Of a stretch of DNA of 60,850 nt, positions 44,534 through 52,740 are shown piece after piece. The DNA lies in assembly GCA_050290785.1 (NCBI GenBank), contig JBNKIR010000056.1, positions 1 to 60,850 on the forward strand, in the 5' to 3' direction. Every line of letters starts with the position of its first letter. The stretch's first letter is position 1. The notes beneath the pieces are model-generated. The model saw nothing but the letters and a program-made list of their open reading frames with translations. It made no database searches and had not been told where the DNA came from. The DNA is from JAAGZL01 sp050290785. GTDB lineage: Bacteria; Pseudomonadota; Gammaproteobacteria; Chromatiales; Chromatiaceae. A program made the translations under genes and the position numbers.

Positions 44534-45945
44534 GCCAACATCCCCCTTAAACCGACCCGGTCCAGCTTGCCCATGCCGTTGCGCGGCAGATCGGACACGC
44601 GGATAAACTCACGGGGCCGCAGTACGGAAGCAAGATTGGCGCGACACCATGACTCAACATCATCCTTGCCTGCCTCACCTGTATACATGGCCACCAGCAG
44701 ATCTCCCCAGATTGGGTCAGACCTGGATGTCACCGCCACCTCACCCACCCCAGGGCATCCGTACACCTGTCCCTCTATCTCACCGGGATGTATGGTCACA
44801 CCACCGCAGATCAGCATATCATCGGCCCGCCCCAGCACCCGGATACGGCCTGATTCGCCTATTTCACCCAGGTCACCGGTCTCGAACCAACCGACGTCGG
44901 ATAGACCCTGCCCAGGTGAGAGATCCGGATTGGCGTAGCCCAGCATCACCGCCGGCCCACGCACACGGATACGACCACGTTGAGACAGGGCGATCTCAAA
45001 TCCATCCAGAGGCATGCCGACCATACCCGGGGATGTACCGGCCTGGGCACCACAATCGGTAGCGCACTGGGAACAGCTTTCGCTCATACCGTAACTGGCG
45101 CAGAGGGGCCAACCTGCGGCATGGGCCCGTGCCGCCAACTCCGGCGCGAGATGCCCACCGCCGATCAACGCCACCCGCAGACTATCCGGTGGCGTTGCGT
45201 CACCAGAGGCATCAAGCAATCTGTCCAGCATGGCAGGGACCAGGGATATATGCGTAACAGGATAATCATTTAGATCGGCCCATACCCGATCCGCGTCAAA
45301 GCCGGAGTGCAGCAGCATTCCGGCCCCGGCATCAAGGCAACGATAGGCGATCATGATCCCACCGATATGAAACATGGGCAGGCAATTCAACCAAATATCA
45401 CCGCGCTCCAGACCCAGTCTGTCTCTGGATGCGCCGACACTCGACGCGATATTGCCTCCCGACAGCATCACCCCCTTGGGTTCGCCCTCACTGCCGCTGG
45501 TGGCGATAATGAGCTGCACCGCTCCACCGTCAGCGTGCTGACCCATCACCCCATCAGATGCATACGGATAGGCGATCTGGATGGCATTCACCCACTGCGG
45601 CAGATCCTCAAGATCGATATCGGTCAGCACCAGACTGCATCCGGCCTGGGCCAGTAGCCGCTCCCTGCGCCCTCTGGACATAAACGGATCCAGGGGGAAG
45701 ATGGTCACGCCAAGATACAGGGTGGCGTATAGCGCCAGATAGATGGTAAGAGAAGAGGTAGTGTGCACCGCCGCCAGATCACCCCTCTCCACCCCATGCC
45801 TCAGCAGCTGCGCCGCCAAGGACTGCGCCCATAGAGAGAGATCAGAGTAGCTTATCTCTTTGCCCTTAGAGATCAGGGCAATGCTGCTCCCGCTATGACC
45901 GGCAATGGAAGATACAGAAGGAAAAAATGATGTCATCTGGTTCAT
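44524..45945 (-). CDS. menE: o-Succinylbenzoate-CoA ligase
   Basis: 473 aa ANL-superfamily adenylating enzyme. P-loop IATSGSEGEPKGVMLSG, A5 ASYGMSESC, A7 WFETGDLGEIGESG, A8 RVLGRADDMLICGG and the C-terminal catalytic Lys in NGMGKLDR are all present. It activates o-succinylbenzoate to its CoA ester in menaquinone synthesis. The pairing with menC supports this role. It is divergent from the WGR gene across 50 bp. Confidence 0.88.
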   Translation of the reverse strand: MNQMTSFFPSVSSIAGHSGSSIALISKGKEISYSDLSLWAQSLAAQLLRHGVERGDLAAVHTTSSLTIYLALYATLYLGVTIFPLDPFMSRGRRERLLAQAGCSLVLTDIDLEDLPQWVNAIQIAYPYASDGVMGQHADGGAVQLIIATSGSEGEPKGVMLSGGNIASSVGASRDRLGLERGDIWLNCLPMFHIGGIMIAYRCLDAGAGMLLHSGFDADRVWADLNDYPVTHISLVPAMLDRLLDASGDATPPDSLRVALIGGGHLAPELAARAHAAGWPLCASYGMSESCSQCATDCGAQAGTSPGMVGMPLDGFEIALSQRGRIRVRGPAVMLGYANPDLSPGQGLSDVGWFETGDLGEIGESGRIRVLGRADDMLICGGVTIHPGEIEGQVYGCPGVGEVAVTSRSDPIWGDLLVAMYTGEAGKDDVESWCRANLASVLRPREFIRVSDLPRNGMGKLDRVGLRGMLAQE

Positions 45946-45995
45946 ATCGATTACACGTTATAACATATAGCCCCTTTATCGACATGATCTGAACC

Positions 45996-46247
45996 ATGCG
46001 CATATATATGCAGACAATCCAGTCTCAGGATCAACCCCTGAGATTCTATCAGCTACACCTGCAGCAAGACCTGCTTGGCAGTTGGGTACTGGTGCGCGAA
46101 TCGGGGTTTCAGGGCAGCCGCGGCCAGATCAAACGCAGCTATTTCCAGGACAGGGATGAGGCCGAGCAGGCCATGGCCAAACTGCGGGATATGCAGACAA
46201 GGCGCGGTTATCAGGTGGTATTCCGGGAAGGGATGCCCAGCGGATAG
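45996..46247 (+). CDS. WGR-domain protein
   Basis: 83 aa that is essentially one WGR domain: RFYQLHLQQDLLGSWVLVRESG, RGQIKRSYF and EAEQAMAKLRDMQTRRGYQV. WGR domains bind nucleic acid in PARP and bacterial MolR-type proteins. Whether it starts at 45996 or the ATG at 46008 is unclear. No partner domain is fused or adjacent. Confidence 0.8.
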   Translation: MRIYMQTIQSQDQPLRFYQLHLQQDLLGSWVLVRESGFQGSRGQIKRSYFQDRDEAEQAMAKLRDMQTRRGYQVVFREGMPSG

Positions 46248-46318
46248 AGTGGGAGCCCGGCCCTCTGGGCGATGAAGACAGACCTCCATCGCCCGCGGGG
46301 CCAGATCGGCACGAAAGA

Positions 46319-46801
46319 TTAATTCTTATGATCCATCCCGCCCTGCATCTTCATTTTCATCTCCATCTTGCGCACCGGCACCTCCACCTGCTTCTTGCTG
46401 CCGTCATTGAACACCAGGGTGAGCACCACCTTGGCATCCGGCACCAGATCCTGGGTCAGGCCGATCAACATCACATGCAGACCGCCGGTCTCCAGCATCA
46501 CCGTCTTGCCCGCCGGCAGCGCAATCTTCTCTACCTTCTTCATCTGCATCATGCCGTCTTTCATGATGTGGGTGTGCAACTCGATTGCCTTGGCAACCGT
46601 ACCCTCGGCGCCAACCAGTTCCATATCCTGGTCTGAACCATTAGACAGCCCCATATAGGCCAGGCCGTTGGGCTGCCCGGAGGGCATGGCTGGTATATAG
46701 GGGTCAGATACGGTTATGGCGTCCGCCGCCGTTCCGGCAAAGACCGCTGTACTGAACAGCAGGCCAAGGGTTACAACAGCAATACGATGATATAGTTTCA
46801 T
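46319..46801 (-). CDS. Periplasmic copper chaperone PCuAC
   Basis: 160 aa from the ATG at 46801, which has AGGAG; the frame to 46834 is not needed. A signal peptide (IAVVTLGLLFSTAVFA) precedes a cupredoxin-like domain with the HxM-type copper site (ELHTHIMKDGMMQM and GGLHVMLIGL). The C-terminus is Met/Lys-rich (KMEMKMKMQGGMDHKN), a likely second copper-binding tail. PCuAC hands Cu(I) to the CuA or CuB site of cytochrome oxidase, usually with SCO, encoded upstream. Confidence 0.93.
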   Translation of the reverse strand: MKLYHRIAVVTLGLLFSTAVFAGTAADAITVSDPYIPAMPSGQPNGLAYMGLSNGSDQDMELVGAEGTVAKAIELHTHIMKDGMMQMKKVEKIALPAGKTVMLETGGLHVMLIGLTQDLVPDAKVVLTLVFNDGSKKQVEVPVRKMEMKMKMQGGMDHKN

Positions 46802-46842
46802 TCCGCTTATCTCCTCGTTGGTCCTATCAATCACTTCATTGG

Positions 46843-47445
46843 TTAATTCTTTTCTGTAGCCAGCACCCGCCTGATCGTCTTTAATATCTCACTCGAAGGG
46901 GTGCCATGCCGTATGCCCTCACTCAGCTTCCCATTCCTGTCCACGACATAAAGATCAGCCGAATGATCGACCGCATAGTCCATGGCCGAGTCCAGTTTGC
47001 TCTTGCGATAGGCAGCGCCATATTGTCCTGCCACAACAGCAACCTGTTCGTTGGTTCCGGTGACGCCCTGGATGTTGGGATGAAAAAATGCGGCGTAGGT
47101 TTGCAGACGATCCAGGCCGTCACGATCCGGGTCCACACTTATGAATAGCCCCCTGACCTGTTCCAGCTCGTCCTGGCTTAATCCGTTGAGGGCGGCCGAC
47201 AGGAGACCAAGACTGGTAGGGCATACATCCGGACACATGGTATAGCCAAAATAGATAACCACCACCTTGCCGCGCATTGACTCCAGACTCACCGGACCTG
47301 ATGCCGAGTTGAGGGTAAAATCGCCACCCTGGGGCGCCTGCCTGATCTTGATGGACTGGCTCGGCTCTGGATGCCAGAGCAGGACCAGCCACGCCAGCGC
47401 CATCGATAACAACAGGATCAGACCGAGGGGTAAGACTCTTTTCAT
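46843..47445 (-). CDS. SCO1/SenC-family copper chaperone
   Basis: 200 aa. One N-terminal membrane anchor (LGLILLLSMALAWLVLLW) and a thioredoxin-fold domain with the copper site CPDVC (FGYTMCPDVCPTSLG) and His in VDHSADLYVVD. It assembles the CuA centre of cytochrome c oxidase. It lies between the FixH-like gene (14-nt gap) and PCuAC (41-nt gap). Confidence 0.95.
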   Translation of the reverse strand: MKRVLPLGLILLLSMALAWLVLLWHPEPSQSIKIRQAPQGGDFTLNSASGPVSLESMRGKVVVIYFGYTMCPDVCPTSLGLLSAALNGLSQDELEQVRGLFISVDPDRDGLDRLQTYAAFFHPNIQGVTGTNEQVAVVAGQYGAAYRKSKLDSAMDYAVDHSADLYVVDRNGKLSEGIRHGTPSSEILKTIRRVLATEKN

Positions 47446-47459
47446 ATCGCCATAGCCTT

Positions 47460-47954
47460 CTATTGCCCTGAGAGCGGATAGCCCGCCCTCGTGGTACTAA
47501 AACGAAATGGCGCCGCAATCACCCCCTGATCGGTCCGCACCATCACCCGCGCCTCCCACTCCATGACGGTCATGACGCACACCGGTAATACGCCGCTGCC
47601 GCTGAAACTGCCATCTCCATCGATCTTAAGTTTGGATCGGTTGAACCCCATATCCATATTAAGGCCGATGAAATCCACCTCAACACCATGCGCCGGCACC
47701 CCTTTTACCCTAGCTTTAAGTTGCAGTGTCTCAACCAGGGGAATGGTCCTTGGCTCTATGCTGAAACTGATCTCCGTCCCATCGGGCAGTCTGCCCACAC
47801 ACGGTCCGGCCCTGAGATCACAGTTCGGATCGACCGGGGTCATCGCCGCCAATTCCGGATGCAACAGCGGCTGGAATTTATAGATGACGACCGCTATCAG
47901 CGCCAGGAACAGCAGGCCGACTGACAACCATAGATTGCGATCAAAATTACTCAC
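47460..47954 (-). CDS. FixH-like membrane-anchored protein with Cys/Met motifs
   Basis: 164 aa from GTG 47954; the longer frame to 48020 runs into the terminator. One N-terminal membrane helix (LSVGLLFLALIAVVIYKF) is followed by an immunoglobulin-like periplasmic domain resembling FixH/YtkA. Possible metal ligands are Cys in PNCDLRAGPC, Met in GLNMDMGF and LPVCVMTVMEW. Its place at the head of a SCO-PCuAC operon suggests a part in copper delivery to an oxidase; this is inferred from context. Confidence 0.72.
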   Translation of the reverse strand: MSNFDRNLWLSVGLLFLALIAVVIYKFQPLLHPELAAMTPVDPNCDLRAGPCVGRLPDGTEISFSIEPRTIPLVETLQLKARVKGVPAHGVEVDFIGLNMDMGFNRSKLKIDGDGSFSGSGVLPVCVMTVMEWEARVMVRTDQGVIAAPFRFSTTRAGYPLSGQ

Positions 47955-48020
47955 CTTTTTACTACCCCAAGGCCAAGAAGTGCGCCATATCACGCACTTT
48001 TCATGTGTACAAAACGGCAA

Positions 48021-48060
48021 AGGAGGAGTGAAACCTACGCTTCACTCCTCCTCTGTTTTT
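48021..48060. terminator. Hairpin between the cytochrome c and copper-chaperone genes
   Basis: 12-bp stem AGGAGGAGTGAA/TTCACTCCTCCT with an 8-nt loop (48033-48040). The T-run is on the plus strand, where no gene ends nearby; on the minus strand the stem is followed by TTTGCCGTTTT, so it probably ends the cytochrome transcript. Confidence 0.6.
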
Positions 48061-48131
48061 CTGATCCTACAAAGGATCGGTCAGTTAATCAAGTTGGACC
48101 GCCGAGCGACGGCAACCGATCAAATTGATCT

Positions 48132-48452
48132 TTATTGAGACAGGACCCACTTGACCAGGGTACGGGCCTCTTCCGGACTGGTGGTAGCCTTGTTTGGTGG
48201 CATTGGAATCTGACCCCAGGTGCCGGTACCACCCTCCAATACCTTGTTTACCAGCATATCTTCAGCGGCGGCATCACCCTTGTACTTGGCGGCTACCTCT
48301 TTATAAGCAGGTCCAACAACCTTGGTCTCGACCTGGTGGCAAGCCATACACCCCTTGGAGGTGGCCAGTGCCTGATCAGCTGCGGCATTTCCAACAAGGC
48401 CCAGAGAGAGCAGGGCGGTACCTGCAACCATTGCGATAGCTTTCATCTTCAT
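48132..48452 (-). CDS. Periplasmic class I cytochrome c (c5/c551 type)
   Basis: 106 aa. A signal peptide (IAMVAGTALLSLGLVGNAAA) precedes heme motif CMACH, VGPAYKEVAAKY and the Met ligand in GQIPMPPN. It resembles the cytochrome at 36056 in layout. It is single, just upstream of the copper-chaperone operon, and may donate electrons to the oxidase those genes help build. Confidence 0.93.
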   Translation of the reverse strand: MKMKAIAMVAGTALLSLGLVGNAAADQALATSKGCMACHQVETKVVGPAYKEVAAKYKGDAAAEDMLVNKVLEGGTGTWGQIPMPPNKATTSPEEARTLVKWVLSQ

Positions 48453-48625
48453 AATATTAAGTTCCTTACGTTAACGAGTTACTTACAGCCCAGTATTGGA
48501 ATAATCCGCTAGGCAATTCAAAAATCGGTCCAAAATACTAACACAAACTTACCGGTAGTCTGCGACAAATTATCAATCAGAAACCGAAACAGCTCCCCCA
48601 AAAGGCCTCTCCCTACCGATTCTGA

Positions 48626-49099
48626 TCAATCTCCACCTATCAGCCTGCGCTGTAACGGACCATGCTCTGGCAGCAGGCCGGATAGACGCCGTCTGAACCC
48701 CTGGAAAGAGGGAGCCTGAGAGAACCGGAACAGATGGCTCCGACAATCGCAATCACTCGCTCCAAAACCGGGGAAAGGCTGCGTTGCACCCCTGCCTTTT
48801 CCTACCAGGTTACTCCAAGTATGTTCTCTTCTAGCTGAATCGCAGCTGAACCAAATCTCCCGCAACCTGGAAACGGACCGCAGATAGTCTATATGCCAGT
48901 GGGGGCTCTGGGATATGCGCAGATGGTGGTTACAGCGCGCCGCCACCCCGCCAGGACCGAAGGCGCTGCCGATATAGGCGTACCACCCGGGCCCAACATC
49001 AAGCTTCCCCAGCCGCCCCGCGCTGATCCGGACCGGCTCCATCACCTCCAGCACCAGGATATAGGTGCCGGGGGATTTGGGAAGATCGACTGGATTCAT
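48626..49099 (-). CDS. GIY-YIG-type DUF123 protein
   Basis: 157 aa. The fold motif is split as GTYILVLEV and GWYAYIGSAFGPGG, with ARCNHHLR and HWHIDYL downstream, as in DUF123 proteins related to GIY-YIG nucleases. The Cys/His-rich C-terminus (DCDCRSHLFRF) is usual for the family. Activity is unproven. It follows the UPF0114 gene on the same strand. Confidence 0.8.
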   Translation of the reverse strand: MNPVDLPKSPGTYILVLEVMEPVRISAGRLGKLDVGPGWYAYIGSAFGPGGVAARCNHHLRISQSPHWHIDYLRSVSRLREIWFSCDSARREHTWSNLVGKGRGATQPFPGFGASDCDCRSHLFRFSQAPSFQGFRRRLSGLLPEHGPLQRRLIGGD

Positions 49100-49117
49100 C
49101 GCACAGGCAAACAGACC

Positions 49118-49645
49118 CTAATGATTTTTATCCGCAAGGCTGCTCAAATACAGGGCCAATCCCAGCAGCATAATACCCCCGGCAAACATCAGAAGATCCA
49201 ATGCCGGCAAACTCATATCCAGGGCATACTCAAAATAGCGCACTACCAGGATCATTAGTATCACCTTGGCCAAACGCCCCTTGAGGTCATCCAGGCTATG
49301 GATCAGTAGCACGCGAGATGCATTCTCCGCCTTCTCGGCTTGGTCGATCTTGCTGATAAACAACTCATACAGACCCAATCCAAAGATCAGTAAGAACGTA
49401 GCCAACAGATACCCATCTACTATCTCCACCACATGCGTGACAGTCTCACTGCGCAAACTCACGCGAGCTGACGCATCCAGTGTAGGAGCAGCATAACCAA
49501 TAATATGTGAAATCATGTAGTAGGAATCTACGGTGGCCATAAAAAACAATGCAAATGCTCCGGCTATCGCAGACAAAACGGCAAGCATCACCACTAGGCG
49601 GCTACCCCACAGAAAACCCTCTATGCGTTTCTCAACTCTCTTCAT
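49118..49645 (-). CDS. UPF0114 (YqhA-like) membrane protein
   Basis: 175 aa with four membrane segments (LVVMLAVLSAIAGAFALFFM, ATFLLIFGLGLYELF, VILMILVVRYFEY, LMFAGGIMLLGLALYL). ISKIDQAE and the preceding GLGLYELF are family signatures. Function unknown. It begins 6 nt downstream of thiC, so it may share the TPP-controlled transcript. Confidence 0.85.
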   Translation of the reverse strand: MKRVEKRIEGFLWGSRLVVMLAVLSAIAGAFALFFMATVDSYYMISHIIGYAAPTLDASARVSLRSETVTHVVEIVDGYLLATFLLIFGLGLYELFISKIDQAEKAENASRVLLIHSLDDLKGRLAKVILMILVVRYFEYALDMSLPALDLLMFAGGIMLLGLALYLSSLADKNH

Positions 49646-49651
49646 TCCAGC

Positions 49652-51541
49652 TCAATCCTTCAGGTAGATCTGACTACCCTTTGCAACATACTCTTTGGCC
49701 TTGGCCTTTAGACCATCCCCAAATGCATCTTCCACGCCGATCCCGTGTTCGGCCGCGTAATCGCGCACATCCTGACTGATCTTCATGGAACAGAACTTGG
49801 GACCACACATGGAACAGAAGTGGGCCACCTTGCCGGAATCCTTGGGCATGGTCTCGTCGTGGAACTCCCGCGCCTTCTCCGGGTCCAGCCCCAGGTTGAA
49901 CTGGTCCTCCCAGCGAAACTCGAAACGGGCCTTGGACATGGCGTTGTCCCGCATCTGGGCCCCGGGATGACCCTTGGCCAGGTCGGCCCCGTGGGCCGCG
50001 ATGCGATAGGTGATGATACCCTCGCGCACATCCTGCTTGTTGGGCAACCCCAGGTGCTCCTTCGGTGTCACGTAACAGAGCATGGCGCAGCCGTACCAGC
50101 CGATCTGGGCGGCGCCGATGCCGGAGGTGATATGGTCATAGCCGGGGGCGATATCGGTGATCAGAGGCCCCAGGGTATAGAAGGGGGCCTCGTAACAATC
50201 CTCCAGCTCCTTCTCCATGTTCTGTTTGATCATCTGCATGGGGACGTGGCCGGGGCCCTCTATCATCACCTGCACGTCGTGCTCCCAGGCGATCCTGGTA
50301 AGCTCCCCCAGGGTCTCCAGTTCACCGAACTGGGCCTCGTCATTGGCGTCGGCCAGTGATCCGGGACGCAGGCCATCGCCCAGGGAGAAGGCCACATCAT
50401 AGGCCTGCATGATCTCGCAGATCTCCGCGAAACGGGTATAGAGAAAATTCTCCTGGTGGTGGGCCAGACACCACTTGGCCATGATGGAGCCGCCACGGGA
50501 GACGATGCCGGTTAGGCGCTTGGCGGTCATAGGCACGTGTCGCAGCAGCAGGCCGGCATGGATGGTGAAGTAGTCCACCCCCTGCTCCGCCTGTTCGATC
50601 AGGGTATCGCGCACCACCTCCCAGGTCAGGTCTTCGGCCACACCGCTGACCTTTTCCAGGGCCTGATAGATGGGTACGGTACCGATGGGCACCGGGGAGT
50701 TGCGGATGATCCACTCCCTGGTCTCGTGGATATTGTCGCCGGTGGAGAGATCCATGATGGTATCCGAACCCCAGCGGATACCCCACACCATCTTCTCCAC
50801 CTCCTCGGCGATGGATGAGGTGATGGCCGAGTTGCCCAGGTTGCCGTTGATCTTCACCAGGAAGTTGCGACCGATTATCATCGGCTCCAGCTCCGGGTGG
50901 TTAATGTTGGCCGGGATGATGGCACGACCGGCGGCGATCTCACTGCGCACGAACTCCGGGGTGATCTCCCGTGGGGTATTCGCCCCGAAATTCTGCCCCT
51001 TATGCTGCACCAACAGCCTGGCATAGGCCGGATCTGCCCGCAGCTCCTGCAACCGGCAGTTCTCGCGGATGGCCACATACTCCATCTCCGGCGTGATGAT
51101 CCCCTGGCGGGCATAGTGCATCTGGGTGACATTACGTCCTGGCTTGGCGCGGCGTGGGGCCCGGATGTGCTCGAAGCGCATGGATGCAAGCTGGGGGTCG
51201 TCCGCCCGCTTGCGTCCGTATTCGGAACTGGGACCATCCAGCCGTTCCGTATCGGCGCGCTCTGCGATCCAGACGCTGCGCAGATCCGGCATCCCTTTAA
51301 GCAGATCGATCTCTACATCGGGATCGGTATAGGGTCCGGAGGTATCGTACACCGGAACGGGCGGATTCTGTTCCTCCCCGAAGTTGGATGGCGTATCGGT
51401 CTGCATGATCTCGCGCATGGGTACCCGGATATCCGGGCGTGACCCTTCTACGTAAATCTTGCGGGAATTGGGAAAAGGTCTGGTGACCTCTTCCGACAGA
51501 CGAACGGTCTGGCGGATAAAATCTTCAGGGATAGCGCTCAT
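49652..51541 (-). CDS. thiC: Phosphomethylpyrimidine synthase
   Basis: 629 aa radical-SAM enzyme turning aminoimidazole ribotide into HMP phosphate for thiamine. The C-terminal cluster motif CSMCGPKFCS (CX2CX4C), GSDTIMDLSTG, EGPGHVPM and GPLITDIAPGYDHITSGIGAA are canonical. AAGGAAG precedes the ATG. Controlled by the riboswitch at 51594-51711. Confidence 0.98.
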   Translation of the reverse strand: MSAIPEDFIRQTVRLSEEVTRPFPNSRKIYVEGSRPDIRVPMREIMQTDTPSNFGEEQNPPVPVYDTSGPYTDPDVEIDLLKGMPDLRSVWIAERADTERLDGPSSEYGRKRADDPQLASMRFEHIRAPRRAKPGRNVTQMHYARQGIITPEMEYVAIRENCRLQELRADPAYARLLVQHKGQNFGANTPREITPEFVRSEIAAGRAIIPANINHPELEPMIIGRNFLVKINGNLGNSAITSSIAEEVEKMVWGIRWGSDTIMDLSTGDNIHETREWIIRNSPVPIGTVPIYQALEKVSGVAEDLTWEVVRDTLIEQAEQGVDYFTIHAGLLLRHVPMTAKRLTGIVSRGGSIMAKWCLAHHQENFLYTRFAEICEIMQAYDVAFSLGDGLRPGSLADANDEAQFGELETLGELTRIAWEHDVQVMIEGPGHVPMQMIKQNMEKELEDCYEAPFYTLGPLITDIAPGYDHITSGIGAAQIGWYGCAMLCYVTPKEHLGLPNKQDVREGIITYRIAAHGADLAKGHPGAQMRDNAMSKARFEFRWEDQFNLGLDPEKAREFHDETMPKDSGKVAHFCSMCGPKFCSMKISQDVRDYAAEHGIGVEDAFGDGLKAKAKEYVAKGSQIYLKD

Positions 51542-51593
51542 GCGTAGCTTCCTTATATTGGCGACATGGAAGCGACCGCCCTGCTATAGGCTC

Positions 51594-51711
51594 CTCAGCT
51601 TCCCTCCGCCGTTTCAGTACTCCCAACGAAGCACTCGGATCAGGTTCAAAGGGTGTTCTCTCAGCCCGCCCCTGCCAGACATCTGGCCGGTGGCGCGGCA
51701 CCCCCAGCTAC
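51594..51711 (-). promoter_or_regulatory. TPP riboswitch (THI element)
   Basis: Leader of thiC on the minus strand. It contains GGGGTGCC, the conserved GCTGAGA, ACCCTTTGAACCTGATC and a closing AGCT/AGCT-type P1 (TAGCTGGGG and GGGAAGCTGA). It ends about 50 nt before the ATG. It should repress thiC when thiamine pyrophosphate is plentiful. The remainder of the 353-bp thiC/PIMT spacer shows nothing else clear. Confidence 0.92.
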
Positions 51712-51894
51712 CCGGCTGTCACGGCCCGGGTGGATAGTCGCAACTTATCGGATGGGGGCATGCATTGCAAGCCTAAGAACCACGCAAAAACTGGGTAAAT
51801 GCTTGCCTGCCATGCGGAAAATCCGTAGTCTATGCCCTCCCACATTAGACATAATTTAAAATAACTACTGATTACATCATTCAAGGTCACGACG

Positions 51895-52557
51895 ATGATT
51901 GCCAATTATATGGAACAAGCCAGAGACAATATGATTAAGCAGCAACTCAGGACCTGGTCGGTACTCGACCCCAAGATCCTGGCGCTGGCCACAGAGGTAC
52001 CACGGGAGAATTTCGTACCGGAGCAGTACCGTGAGATGGCGTTCGCCGATATAGAGATCGCCATCGGACACGGCCAGAAGATGATGGCCCCCAAGGTAGA
52101 GGCAAGGATACTCCAGGCCCTGGACATCCAACCGACAGACTCCATCCTGGAGATCGGCAGCGGCAGCGGCTATCTCACCGCCTGTCTGGCTCACATGGGT
52201 GGCAAGGTTACCAGCATTGATATCCATGATGATTTCACCGCTCAGGCCAGGGAACGGTTACAACAACACGGTATTAACAATGTAGAGTTCATCACCGGCA
52301 ATGGCCTGGAACTGGCAGAGGAACTTGGTCCATTCGATGTAATTGTGCTTTCCGGATCACTGCCCAAGATCAGCGAAAAACTGACCCGTAGGTTAAACAT
52401 GGGCGGACGCCTGCTCGGTGTGGCGGGCGACTTCCCGGCCATGCAGGCCACCCTGTTCACCCGGGTCGGCGACTATCAGTGGCGCGAAGAGGTACTGTTC
52501 GAGACCTGTCTGGAACGGCTGGAGACACCCGACGCGGTCGCTGAATTCGTTTTCTGA
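51895..52557 (+). CDS. Protein-L-isoaspartate O-methyltransferase family protein
   Basis: 220 aa. ARDNMIKQQLRTWSV, PRENFVP, DIEIAIGHGQKMMAPKVEARI and the SAM loop ILEIGSGSGYLTACLA match the PIMT family, which repairs isoaspartyl residues. The region after the SAM loop (VIVLSGSLPKISEKL) lacks the usual substrate motif, so this may be the divergent PIMT-like group found beside LPS and efflux genes rather than true Pcm. Confidence 0.82.
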   Translation: MIANYMEQARDNMIKQQLRTWSVLDPKILALATEVPRENFVPEQYREMAFADIEIAIGHGQKMMAPKVEARILQALDIQPTDSILEIGSGSGYLTACLAHMGGKVTSIDIHDDFTAQARERLQQHGINNVEFITGNGLELAEELGPFDVIVLSGSLPKISEKLTRRLNMGGRLLGVAGDFPAMQATLFTRVGDYQWREEVLFETCLERLETPDAVAEFVF

Positions 52558-52652
52558 ATTTGCAGGATCCCGGTCTTCCAGGCGATTCGCCCTGGTTCCC
52601 ACAGTCTACGGGGTAACCCATACCTGACCACACTACCTAATTCACATATGCA

Positions 52653-52674
52653 TTCCCACGCAGGAGCGTGGGAA
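52653..52674. repeat. Palindromic intergenic repeat
   Basis: TTCCCACGC-AGGA-GCGTGGGAA, a perfect 9-bp stem. Stem-loops of this consensus are common dispersed repeats in gammaproteobacterial intergenic DNA. Only one copy in the window. Confidence 0.55.
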
Positions 52675-52689
52675 CGAGAAAGCTGTTTA

Positions 52690-52728
52690 TCCCCGCACCC
52701 TAATCATCTCCCAGAGGGAGAGGGGAAA
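52690..52728. repeat. CTCTCCC-type dispersed repeat
   Basis: Contains CCCGCACCCTAATCATC followed by TCTCCCAGAGGGAGA, whose 3' half is a stem (TCTCCC/GGGAGA). It resembles the widespread proteobacterial intergenic repeat with consensus CCCTCTCCC. It sits beside the palindromic repeat between the PIMT-like gene and the waaA 3' end. Confidence 0.5.
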
Positions 52729-52740
52729 AGAAATCTGCGT

